NCBI GenBank assembly: GCA_917880885.1
Contig: OU862920.1
Span: 41,947,019 to 42,011,018, forward strand
DNA from: Limnephilus marmoratus
Lineage: Eukaryota > Arthropoda > Insecta > Trichoptera > Limnephilidae
Direction: 5' to 3'
DNA: 64,000 nt
Under the pieces are notes generated by a model. That model ran no database searches. It saw only the letters and a program-made list of their open reading frames with translations, and had not been told where the DNA came from. This document shows, in pieces, positions 43,227 through 54,202 of the stretch. Within the stretch, counting starts at the first letter, position 1, and each line of letters starts with the position of its first letter. Made by a program: the position numbers and the translations under genes.

Positions 43227-44399
43227 ATGTGCAAACCGATTATTATTTGCGGGGTGGTGAAATTTAAAAAAAAAAAAATCCAGTACTGAACAAAGAGCTG
43301 CAAATGTATTTACAACGTTAACCCCAGTTGGAAAGAACAAGAGTTCTGGAGGATAGTGCTAATTGTATACCTATACAATTAGAGACTGCTTTTGTTGATT
43401 TGTAATTATATTAAGGAAAACGGCGCTATACAAATCATCCAAAATATTAGAATTAATATTAAGTATTATTTTCGTAATGATTTAAATTAATTTTCAAAAT
43501 ATACGCCTTTCAAAATTACGAGAATTTTTTCTAACCGTTTAATTTGATAATATTACATTAATAAATGTTTTTTTAATTATACCGCGTAAGATTTCTTCTA
43601 CCCGGAGCCGATAGATCACCTACATTCACGTTTTCTGAACAAAATGTTTAGGGGAGAGAAACGAGATACCAGAAAAATGCTTAGGGAAATTCCAAGCGTT
43701 TCGGCATTATCTAATAATATCACTCTTATAATGTAATCTAAAGCCATTATGAGTAACTCATTTTTTCTAAATAGTTTTCTGTTCCTATTTATCTTCCGTT
43801 AATATTTTTTCATATTAGCTAATTTTCAAATAAAATATAAATAATACATTATTCATCACGAATCATTAATACAAGACGTATTATAATTTGTAGAAATTGC
43901 ACGCCCGCTTGTAAATTAATATTAAAATAAACATATTGAATGAACACCGCATCAGATATTACGACCGGTTTGTGTAATATGCGAGCAGATTTAATTGACG
44001 CATCAGATGCGATGCAAACACGTATTTTTGTGTATTTCGTACACTTAATTGTTAACTATCTACCGTTAAAGTCCGTGAAAATACCGTTTACCCAAACCCT
44101 CGCCGTATTACGGTGTTGCGATTGTTAATATGAACACATTACCACAGTAAGATGTCTACTATATTACCATGTTTTGATTATATCATTCGATCATTGTTGA
44201 GGACTAGTATTTTAATGTAGGTAATCATCTAAAATCAATTATGTACTTTTAACAACAACTCATTACCACCAACCCGTCAAACAAATTCAGAAAATATTGT
44301 AAACCTAACTAACACGCAGACCCTTGAAACTCATAGAATTTGTGAATCTCATTGCCTTTAAAAAACAAATACATATTGTCAATTTTCTTTATAATATAA
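43227..44399. other. A+T-rich intron, nothing recognised
   Basis: No gene or assigned repeat. Composition is uniformly A+T-rich. Confidence 0.4.
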
Positions 44400-44835
44400 C
44401 TGGCAGTTAAAACCCCGCTCCGCAGGTTTTTGCTACTAGGCCCTGCGGGTGGCTTTTAGTACCCTCCTCCCCCTCCCCTCCGCACCCTTTTTGAGTTCCC
44501 CTTTTCTCCCTCCCTCCGCACCATTCCGAGTTCCCCCTCCCCCTTCCCTTCCCCCTCCCTCCTACTCGCTCCACCCACCCGCTCCCCCTCCCCACTCCTC
44601 CCTACAAACCCCCAAATTTTAATCGCAATCGGATGAACGGTGTAGCTATGCATAATTTCATGTTGCCAGAGCTCACTATTGTATACAGAAACCATCGCGG
44701 GCATGCGCACATCAAATCCCCAAAGTTTGATCTCAATCGGATGAATGGTTTAGCAACGCATAGTGAACATACATATATACATACATACATACAAACCCAG
44801 AAACAAACATATTTTGATTTTTATGTATATAGATT
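44400..44835 (+). repeat. Lepidopteran-type repeat with C-rich insert, copy 2
   Basis: It starts CCCCGCTCCGCAGGTTTTTG, CTACTAGGCCCTGCGGGTGG. It ends TTTAGCAACGCATAGTGAAC, CATACATATATACATACATA and ACAAACCCAGAAACAAAC. In the middle, 44460-44605 is a C/T-rich tract (CCCTCCTCCCC, CCGCACC repeats). Two related 40-nt segments (TTTGATCTCAATCGGATGAA and TTTTAATCGCAATCGGATGA) occur at 44615 and 44725. The layout parallels 17480-17893. Confidence 0.65.
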
Positions 44836-45259
44836 ATTTTTTTTGTTGACAATTTAGAGAGATCTAATAAATGTAATAATATCAATAGTAATGGAGGATA
44901 TAATAACAACCGCGAATCAAGCAATATGCAGTGTTTTTAATAACTTAAACTTTCTAATAAAAGTATTTTAACGGACGGACTTGAATTACAATTAATCAAA
45001 TAATTATGTTGTCTATTTTATCGCTTGTCCGTCATGATTTATATTTATCAGTTCCAATTTTTTTATTGAAAATTTTATGCATTACGCACGTCGACCAAGT
45101 ATATTACGCAGGAATACAATAAACTGCACCGACAGCCGAAATTAATATATTATTCAATTTTGCTGATTATTTGAAAATTTTTAACTCCTCTTCCTCCCAG
45201 ATTTGATTGGTATAGAAGAGTTAAAACACTTTAAATTCGCAACAATCACATCTATCTTG
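44836..45259. other. A+T-rich spacer
   Basis: No gene or assigned repeat seen. Confidence 0.4.
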
Positions 45260-45297
45260 CCTCTTGAACATTTTATCAATTGTCACTTGTTGGTCCT

Positions 45298-45424
45298 GCC
45301 TCGATATTTCTTCCTCTCGATATTTCTTCCTCTACCGTTATTTTTTCCTATATCGATATTTCTTCCTCTATCGATATTTCTTCATCTATAGATATTTCTT
45401 CATCTATAGATATTTCTTCCTCGG
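45298..45424 (+). repeat. Minisatellite, 16-19 bp unit
   Basis: Six or more units of the type TCGATATTTCTTCCTCTA, with later units drifting to TAGATATTTCTTCATCTA. All three forward frames stay open across it, giving Tyr-Phe-Phe or Asp-Ile-Ser-Ser repeats. This is a property of the repeat and does not indicate a gene. Confidence 0.85.
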
Positions 45425-45425
45425 T

Positions 45426-46515
45426 TTTTCTAGGTGCACCTTTAATACAGCACCTCTATTGCAAGTGCTTTTGAGTTGATGTTCGACGAAAATTGCTCAA
45501 TTACAACTAACAAAGTGTTATTATGTTGATAATTTTAATTTGAGCATCGAATCGAAAACCTCCCGACTCAAAATCAAATGCGTAGACAAGTAGGCTTAGG
45601 AGGCCGTCATCGATTTGCTAATATCTATTTCGTATTACGATCATTAATACGATTATCTGGTATCAAGATAACGCAACATAAAAAAAAACTAAACCCACAC
45701 CACTTGTTGTCCCCTACCTCTGTCCTAATGTTTTTTTCTTGAATAATTATTTTGGCGGCTGTGGCGTAATAGTAAACCAAACCAAAATTGACCTTATTAT
45801 TATCATATGAGAATATGTATGTTAATTAATGCCCGAATCAGTCATAGCACGTCGCGGTGTTAAATAAAGACCCCGCTGCATAACGAATTGGGTTTCCATA
45901 CATTTCACCGTGTTATCACATCACTGCAGCGGTTGTTTCTGCATATATGATTGAATGCATCTTCACACTGGTTGAATCGCTCCATCTGATTTACATATAT
46001 TCCGCGCACCATCGTTTTCCTCGGTCTATTTGAAGAGTTCTGTCTTCGTGTCTTCACTGTTCGTGGATTTATTAGGTATGCGGAATATTTTCTTCTAAAC
46101 AAATGGTTTTTTAGTCTATGTTAATGTTTAGAAATCGAGTAATAATTGTCTGGACTTCTACGCACTGGAGCTTACTACTGAGAGTATTTATTTATAATTT
46201 AACACTGATAAATGTACAAGTTTCTTACGCTGTTCATTCAGAGTTTCTTATCTCATGTCAAAATTATCGTTGCTTCGCATTGCACACACAATTATTATTA
46301 TTGTTTCAGAACATTACTCATTCATACTCTTCGATATGTTTATGTGTACCCCAGTAAATATATCAAATTAACATATATGGGTTCTTGTGTGTGCGTGTGT
46401 TCCTACTCGCGATGGTAATGATCGAGAAATCCAATTATTTTCGAATCGAAACATTTTCAAATTTATTATCAAATTTGATATCATTTTTCGGGACTTTTTG
46501 ATCGAAATAATGAAT
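45426..46515. other. Intron with one SINE-like trace
   Basis: 45545-45605 on the minus strand has GGTTTTCGATTCGATGC, a weak B-box within a tRNA-like segment. Otherwise no gene or assigned repeat. Confidence 0.4.
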
Positions 46516-46748
46516 TATGGCCGTTTTACATCATCTCTTTTTTCAGCCTGATTCCACTTAGAGTCCGAAGTTCAAATTTTTCGCTTTACGCGATCGCTAT
46601 TTTCATATCGGCATTGTTCATGTGTTGTTTGCAGTGATGACAATTGAAATCTTAAATATGAAAATAGCGATCGAGTAAAGCGAAAAGTGTTGTCTTTGGT
46701 CTCTAATAGGAATCGGGCTGAAAAAAGATGTCGTGTATTGTAGGCATA
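46516..46748. mobile_element. Palindromic MITE
   Basis: The left arm carries TTTTTTCAGCCTGATTCC and TTTCGCTTTACGCGATCGCT with ATTTTCATAT. The right arm carries ATATGAAAATAGCGATCG, GTAAAGCGAAAAGTG and GGAATCGGGCTGAAAAAAG. Pairing is good over about 80 bp per arm and the loop is about 60 bp. A TA duplication is possible. Confidence 0.75.
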
Positions 46749-47744
46749 AGGTGTCGCGGAATGCATAGCAAATGGATTCCAAGTGGAATTTTGAATTTTT
46801 TGATTGTTCTAACTATTTTTCTGGCTATGTGTAGAATAAATAAATAAAAAAAAATAGTCGTCACGGGACGCCTGGCGTCATGGATGTGAAACATCGAAAT
46901 TGATCTTTTTGAAGCAAGTGAAAATGAAAGTAAACGATTCTTCACATTTTTGATTAAACAAATATTTTAATATTAATAACATGTACACAAAATATTACAA
47001 TTAAAAATTCATTGCTATTTAGAATAATAGATCCATTGCCGACTTTAGTGAGAATGGAAGCAAATATAACGCACGGATTTTTGGCGTTTGGGTGGAAGAA
47101 GCCGAAGAGTCTCGAGGCTGGCCGAATGAAGCATCGTTCCGTGCAAGAGTGTCGTCCCGTCTTGCCACGCTAGAGTCGGTTTTACCCCCTCGGCCCGCCA
47201 AAAATGTTTCACATCAAAAACAAATAGTCTGTTTCTACTAAGTTTCGTTAATCCCCCAAATCAGGTTGTCGATATAAAACTTCTTATTACATTTACGTCA
47301 AAATTATTAATTCGTCAACCTCTCGATTAATATCAAACGTTCGATTATTGTGGTATATTTCTCAAATTATGCATTAATATTATTGATATTACTATTATTA
47401 TGAAGCATGTAGGTCGACACTTCCGAACAAATGTTCGCTTGTATTTTGATATTTTTATTCTTGCGCATGTCTTTATATTAAACCATAATAGATAAACGTT
47501 GTTGTTTTGTAATAAATTATTCTAATTTTAACAAATTTATCGATGTTTGATAAGAATGTAGGTATTTATCCTGCGGTATTGCGGCGTGTTATCGTTTTAG
47601 GTTATTGAAATAATTAATTGAACATACTGATAGATTTTTTATTTATTTATTTATCTATAAAAAAGTATATGTACATTGGGTTTTTTGATGCCTGTCTCAC
47701 TAGGATATACGTAACAAATACGAAATGACGTAACAGGTGTTTTT
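46749..47744. other. Intron with LTR-like GC block
   Basis: 47020-47215 is GC-rich. Read on minus it begins TGTGAAACATTTTTGGCGGG and includes TTCCATTCTCACTAAAGTCG, which resembles an LTR start and promoter region. No second LTR or gag/pol frame is present, so a solo LTR is only a suggestion. The rest is A+T-rich. Confidence 0.3.
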
Positions 47745-48290
47745 TTTTTCAAGTGAAAACTTCTTGTGATTTCTTGTGATTTGAAACTCGATGAAACGGA
47801 TACGAGCGACACACACATATATAAGATTAAGCCTGTGAGAGAATGAGATAGCAACAAAATATTTATTTAATTCACTGGTATTCGGTTCCAATATAACAGA
47901 TAAATCCACTATCCCACACAAGTCTTCGTTCTGACGAACCTCTGCGGTCAGACATTAAGCGGACCAAGGATCGAATCCTACGAAATCCAAAGAAAATAGA
48001 TATTTTTACTTCAAACCATTCCAAAATGAACATGTAAAAGAAAACACAAAAGAAAGTGACATCTAGCCATTACGACCAAGAAAACATGTATACTAATAAA
48101 ATGATGAAATTCATTGGAAAAGGTGCACTGGAATTCGACAACAAAAATATAGAAAATTTAAAAAAACTTTATCATTCACATTGGTAAAAAAGTGCTTCGT
48201 AGTCTCCCCACCCTTGTCTACTTGAGTTTTCTGAATGTTTTACTTCTACCACGTGTGAATTGCGCACTCTGATTTTTTTCTTTTTCTTTT
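47745..48290 (+). repeat. HTM mosaic: B head, A core, shared tail
   Basis: 47745-47852 has the head and GAAACTCGATGAAACGG with GAGAGAATGAGATAG (HTM-B). 47945-48068 has the tRNA-like core with GGATCGAATCCTACGAAATC and AAAGAAAGTGACATCTAGCC (HTM-A). 48188-48290 has CTTCGTAGTCTCCCC and the TTACTTCTACCACGTGTGAA tail with GCGCACTCTGATTTTTTT. Unrelated DNA lies between. It may be a nest of two insertions or a true chimera. Confidence 0.72.
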
Positions 48291-49289
48291 TCTCATTTCC
48301 GTGTAGTTGCTCTTCTACCACTGTTTTGAGTTTAATAGGTAATAGATTTTGTGTCATTCCTATATCATAAAACAAACATTAATTTAAACGAGGTCACAAA
48401 GGCCAAGTACCAGCACTCTAGCTAAAATTATTATCGAGTTGAAGTAGACGATGAAATAAAATTTACATTATTTGATACACTTTTTGTATTGAAACGCCTA
48501 CTCGACATCTGTGACCATCTAGAAGTGTAGAGAATCTACAACTCCGTGCAAGAATAATACCGCGTGGGATTTCAAATCATTACGTCCGTAAATCAATCAT
48601 TGGAGACCGATAACTGAGTTATTATTTTATTGACCTGGAATATAATTAGTTGGTATGTTTTACGAATCGTCAAATAAGGTCTCTCCAATTTGCCAAGTAC
48701 GTCCAGTTTCGTTTCGCTAGTGCGTAATAAATCTTGCAACCTGTTGGCGAAACTCGAGCGGTTGAAGGGGCGACAGGCGTGCGGTAACTGCTCGTGCGTT
48801 GTGTTTTTTTGCCAGTCGTATGAATGGAGTTAGAAAGCTGTTTGAAACCTCCAGGCGGGCTGCGTGAGAAGTGGGGCCGCTCCGGGTGCGAGGGACCGCA
48901 CTCTCTACGACTAGCCTCTTCACCGGAATTCCTATTTTTTCACAGAACAGACCTTGCACTGCATCACAAGGAGAGATCAGGTCCTAAAGGGCGATCTGTT
49001 TCACGATCGGCAATCGGAAATTTAGCGTTTTCCAAAGATACTGCTCTACCGGTCATTGGGAATAGGCTTGCGTTCTAGATACCAACCACCCTCTTAGATC
49101 ATAAAAATGTATTATTTTCAGTTGTTTGTATTGGTTGTTACTTACATACGTATCTCTGGTTCATTGAGCTATTAGCGTTGAATTTAAGTATCATTTTCAA
49201 AATTGGCATTGATTGTTTGAAGAATTCTGAGAAGCGATAAAGTGCCTACCTAAAATATTATGTTTCTAACCGACCAATTTTTTTTTTTT
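48291..49289. other. Intron with GC-rich block
   Basis: 48690-49075 is GC-rich and CpG-rich with an 84-codon frame on + (48824-49078). No domain, splice acceptor in the right phase or conserved motif supports it as a host exon. Confidence 0.35.
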
Positions 49290-49588
49290 AATTTGGGAGG
49301 CGGGAATGGGTACCGCCGCCCCGGGAACCTTTATTGGATAACCAACACCTCTGCCATAGGTTCGCTACGTTTGGTGATTTAGCAGGGGTGCTCGGGTTCA
49401 TGTGGTGAGGTTCGTCTAGGTCTTGGAGGCGAATGACCAGGACATACTGAACCCAATATTCCTGCCCACCCCTTAAACCCTTTTCCTTCCCAGAACTCTC
49501 CTCTCCTTCCTTTCCTTAAAAAAAACAGAGCATAAAGATGACATAGGCCCTGAGGAACATAATTTCCCTCAGGGCCTATGTAAAAAAA
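49290..49588 (+). mobile_element. SIDE retroposon copy G
   Basis: It has the same short-subfamily order as copy C: ATTTGGGAGGCGGGAATGGG, TACCGCCGCCCCGGGAACC, GGATAACCAACACCTCTGCC, a 17-nt deletion of the CACCCCAAGTGG block, and TTCCCAGAACTCTCC. It ends in the hairpin GGCCCTGAGGAACATAATTT with CCCTCAGGGCC and an A-run. A T-run lies immediately before the head. Confidence 0.88.
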
Positions 49589-49944
49589 AAATACGTATAT
49601 ATATATTTTTTTGTCATTTTTAAAATTGGTACTGTATTATCAAGAATTCAGACTTTCCTTTGAGTTTTCACTGGTTCCACTGGTGCTAACATCACTTGAT
49701 AGGTGTTACCGCTATGAGTTAACTCTTTTCTAAAAATCTTAACTTAAGTTAACCTAATCTATTATACGACGATCATATAGGTAGGTACCACGGGCATGAA
49801 TTTCATAACGGGTGACTTGCAGTGCACCATTTAAAATTTTTAAGATTACCTCTTAAGTCTCCATGACCTGTGCGCCTCTAGAATCTCTAGTAAGGTATAT
49901 GCTGTGATAGTTCGCCATGAAACTAATCGCCTTTCTATGAGAGA
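49589..49944. other. Spacer, nothing recognised
   Basis: No gene or assigned repeat. Confidence 0.4.
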
Positions 49945-50030
49945 AGCATTAACAAGATAACTCAAAGGGGATTGAACCCTCGGCCTTTGCATCTATAGAC
50001 AAGTTCGAACACTCGTGAACCGAAGATCGC
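49945..50030 (-). repeat. tRNA-like SINE fragment
   Basis: The minus strand carries a strong B-box, GAGGGTTCAATCCCC (49967-49983), preceded by TCTATAGATGCAAAGGCC and a degenerate D-arm. It cannot be closed into a tRNA cloverleaf. Confidence 0.55.
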
Positions 50031-50903
50031 TTACAATAAACGAGTGTTGCATGTTACAAGTGTCGCCGCATCTCTCGAGCTATTAATCTCGGAGTTACGA
50101 TTCTCACTTCACTCTCTAATGTTCGGAGCCCCCTTAAATCCTTGGCTATAAAACATGAACAGACATTTCTAATATATTGCCTTTGCTCAAGAGTACTCAT
50201 GACCAATGCAGCTGGGGGTGGTCGGTATGTCATTCAGCAGCGTAAATCGCCATTTCCTCGCTGCATGGAGTCAACGACACTATTAGCTATTGGTCATCAC
50301 TACTTGCTTCCTGGAAAATTTCTTTTTAAGTATCTCCATATGTTTTTTTAAATATCTTGTATGGGCTTTACGCAAGAAGTAAATGACTAGTCATAGCATA
50401 CACGTAACTTAAATGAAACCGGCCTTTGGTTGTGGCAAAAAAAGTTGAGCCGAAAAGCACTGTTGCAAACCAAAATTAGCAAAGAGAAATGGTAGTTATT
50501 ATTATAAGATACTAGTTTTAAAATAAATAGTATCTATAAGAGGAATCCATAAAAAATATAAAAATTGCTTCTGCTTTGTTTCTTACAAATTATTTACGAT
50601 CGAATCCGAATTAATCACGCCTACTAAAAGAACGCCTTGAAATACTCGATAATTTATTTAATGCATAAATGAGTTACGTCCTTCCGTAAAATTCTTTAAA
50701 CAACAACATCTTTTATTGGTTTGTAATAAACTTATTATATCCAAGTTAATTAAGTTTAATTCCTCACCCACCTAATTACTAAATTATGATTTCATGGGTA
50801 CGTTACAGAAATTAATATAATAGGTAGAGGCGTAGGTACATACAGACTAAAAAAACATTTTTTTTTCAAATCTTTATTTTATAAATAACCGAACATATAA
50901 CTA
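50031..50903. other. A+T-rich intron, nothing recognised
   Basis: No gene; a 69-codon frame at 50142-50351 has no domain. No assigned repeat. Confidence 0.4.
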
Positions 50904-51394
50904 TACAGGTGTTAAGGCACGTACTTTACTTACTTTATCAGTGATTCCTGACGGTTTTGAAGTAAAAAAAAAAAAAAAAAAATTTGGTATTTTTTTTCAA
51001 CTAAAAACAATAAATAAACTAAGTGTTGGTCAGTTAGGGAGTGACCAGTGACGACATGTCGAAGAAATTTTATTGTTTGCTTTATATGAAAAAAATCTAT
51101 CAGAAAAGTCAGCGGAGACCAAAATTTCGTTTACATTTCTTTCTCCAAGTAATGTCAGGAATCACTGGTTATAAAGTAAGTCAAGTATGTGCCCCGCTTG
51201 TAGGCCGTTTTTCACCCTGTGGCCACGGTGGAATATTAAAAAAAAATATATGAGATTTTGACTCTTATGTATAAAGAAACTGTAGCAAGAACAACGTCAG
51301 AATCGCTTGCGCCAACAGTGCTCCCGATACCGCTAAAAGTTTCATTCACCTGGTAACACCAGAATATTTTGATGTCAAAACGTAACACCCTGTA
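50904..51394. mobile_element. Non-autonomous TA-flanked DNA transposon
   Basis: The ends TACAGGTGTTAAG and (complement) TACAGGGTGTTACG are inverted and flanked by TA on both sides, as in Tc1/mariner-type insertion. A longer inner inverted repeat pairs GGCACGTACTTTACTTACTT and CAGTGATTCCTGAC (50918-50953) with 51150-51194. No transposase is encoded. Confidence 0.65.
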
Positions 51395-51396
51395 TA

Positions 51397-53444
51397 AGTC
51401 TTTTCTATCTGAGTATTGCGAAAACTGCTCTTGATTTAGGTAATCTAAACTTGACCGTCAAAGCATTGTATTGATTAATACACCTCAAAGTTAATCTTTA
51501 CATTTATTTTCCCACGGTTCGGTTAGACAGGAATGGAAAACGACTCTCATTTTCTGACCATTTTAAGCTGGTCCAGATTCGTTTCAATCTAAGCTAACGC
51601 TTTGTAGCCCAGGGTCACTTTATTATCATAAATTTTCCAAAATCGAATTTGTAGTTATTTCATAACGATAAACAATTTTTTTTTGGGATAGTTATTACAT
51701 GAGTTAAGTTTTCATGCTTGTATGATGGTAGGAATTAGATTTCTGGTTTTTGCTTATTTTAAGTAGGTTCATACGGAAACACGCTCCAAATACGAGCAAG
51801 CTTCGGAGGTTTTAAAAGTTCTAAATAATGAGAGGAAATGCTACACATAAAAATGTCACAAATAACATACCTCGCTTACTCATCTGTTTTTTAGCGGCAT
51901 GTGCCTTGGTGTAATAATAAATTGTAGCCAACTTTTTTGGAATAAGTATAACTTGTGGATATTTACCATTACTCTACTTATTTAGAACGTGAGTACACAA
52001 TTCAAATGTGTTCTTTGTTTTTCTGACACTGGTGATGATAGAATCGTTGCAAATTATAAGTTCCATCTTCAAACTTACAGAATTATAGTAATTGAATGCA
52101 GTTAGTGCAATTACACGATTCACAGCATCCTTGCGCAGTCGAATGTGTGTGTGTATAATTTTAGTGTACCGTAGGTAGGTAGGTACTGTATGTGAATGAA
52201 AGACGTACATAGTATTTACTTCCATGGGCGACACATTATTTTATCCACAGTTTGTCATCTCTGTGACAGACACTGTGCAGACGTTGGCGTTTTAGACGCT
52301 TTCAAGAGTATTCTGTTTTATGCATCCATAAAATTCTTCTCTGGGCAGCGGGACATTGTGTTCAGTTGACTGTACTCGGATCAGATTATACCCCGTCATT
52401 CCCAGAAGATGTCACAATTGAGTTTCACAAACATACTCGTACTACTTATGTTAATGTTTAAATAGTAATCATTTCTGTCGTACGCCACTTGAAATGGCCA
52501 ATAGGCACGTGCTTGGTTCTCACGATCATTTTACAGTATCATAAGTCTTTCATCTCTCACATTTTGTGATACCCAAACGATAGATACCCACGGATAAAGA
52601 TTCACTTGAACCGTAAACGTACTTTCCAAAGGGTACTTCAATTTCATTCGAAAATTCCTTTCCGTTTATATAAATTAAATCCAGTTACACATTTCTATTT
52701 GAAACTGTACGCATAAATAATAATGTGTGCTTATCTTTATATGCAACACCCAACATGAATTTATGAGAGTGAGCAATGTGCATGTTTACATTATTGAAAT
52801 AAAATGCCGTTTTAATGGTCACCACAGTTTCTAGTGAATTGTTTCTGAACTAGCGAGCTTGAATTGTACAAATATGAACATATAAAATTTTCTTTTTTTT
52901 CCATTTATAACAAACACTCCAAAGAGCGTGCAGGTACCTAGTGTCGAATGGTGCTTTGAAAGTGGATCTTTTCTCCTGGAAAAACGAGTAAATCGGCATT
53001 ACTTAAACGGCTTTATTTCTTCTTAAAATAACACGTATGTTTCTTCTTGCTGCTGCATTCATAGGTAGCATTTTATTATGTTTATGTACAAACATTATTT
53101 ACACTCGTAAAAACTTGATGTTTTCAAAATTACGATGAATCTTTTTTTTTGTATGAAGAGTGAAATGATCAAATTGCATTATTATGTCTGGCAATTTTAA
53201 TGCCAATTATTGCCATTTCTTACTCGTAAACGTGTTATCACCGCGTTCAGGGTGAAAGCAGAGATGGGACCAGCGCTCAAGAGCAAACCAGTATCATATG
53301 GAATGTCATCCCGCACGTGTGATTTATCGAAAGGGTCAGATTGTAAGAAATCGCCGCTGCAAAGTAGCTTCTTATATTAGTTTTTATAAAATAGTTCCTA
53401 CAAGAGTATTACCTACTGTAAAATCTCTCTATAATCCTCTAAAG
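51397..53444. other. Intron, nothing recognised
   Basis: No gene or assigned repeat over 2 kb. A short (GTAG)n near 52172-52185 and GTGTGTGTGTAT at 52145 are the only simple repeats. Confidence 0.4.
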
Positions 53445-54202
53445 CAGGGTTTCCCAACCTTTTTTTCACCGAGCCTCCCCGAACAAAAAAAATATATTTT
53501 CATGCCCCCCTTAATTAAGTTTCAACAAAAATAAGATACCCATTTTTTATATTAACTAAATTATTTATTTTGTTTTATTTTTTATTTTAACTTTACGAGT
53601 AAAACCTCAAATTGTAATATTTAAATAAATGAAGACAATATAAGCGAAACTCAATCGAAAATCTGGAAACAGAAAAATCAGAAAAACATATTGATACCTC
53701 TGGGACAAGAAAGAGGTCCTGGGTTCGTGTCCCAGAGGTGTCAATATGTTTTTCTAATTTTTCTGTTTCCAGATTTTCGATTGAGTTTCGCTTATATTGT
53801 CTTCATTTATTCATTTATTTTATTTTCAAATAGGTACAATACAGATACAATATATTTATTTATTTATGGATCTTTAATATAAGAGTAGGTACACTTTTAA
53901 TCATTAATTACCTATTATTCTGTTATTATTTTTTATTTAAGTAAATTATATTTTTATAATTAGATAATGTCTAACAACTTTCAAAGTAATTTTAGAACAA
54001 ATAAATAAAAAAAACTTTTAAAGTACTAATGAGATACTTGAGCTCGCATGCTCTGTACCAGTTGGTCGATTCTTGGTTCAGTATTTGCTAGAGCTATAGT
54101 ATCGCTTAGTTAATCGTAGGTAAATAGATTTTTTTTTCGGAAATGCAAACGTACTTATTACGCCCCCCTAGGGGGGCGTGCCCCCCTGCTTAGGAAGTCC
54201 TG
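53445..54202. mobile_element. hAT-like non-autonomous element
   Basis: The left end CAGGGTTTCCCAACCTTTTT and the right end (complement) CAGGACTTCCTAAGCAGGGG are of the hAT style. The GC-rich right subterminal region contains CGCCCCCCTAGGGGGGCG. The 8-bp target duplication is not clear, so boundaries are approximate. A palindrome (53624-53811) sits inside. Confidence 0.55.
53624..53811. repeat. Near-perfect palindrome, copy 2
   Basis: The outer arms match copy 1 at 24690-24884 (AATGAAGACAATATAAGCGA, AACTCAATCGAAAATCTGG, AACAGAAAAATCAGAAAA). The inner arms here are CATATTGATACCTCTGGGAC and its near complement. The loop includes GTCCTGGGTTCGTGTCCCAG, which looks like a tRNA T-arm/B-box. Confidence 0.87.

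Noticed and set aside
44407..44710. Gly/Arg-rich frames on minus
   Set aside because: They are a by-product of the C/T-rich tract in the dispersed repeat.
47020..47215. Retroviral or LTR-retrotransposon LTR
   Set aside because: Only one LTR-like block, no paired LTR, primer-binding site or gag/pol; kept as a remark, not as a feature.
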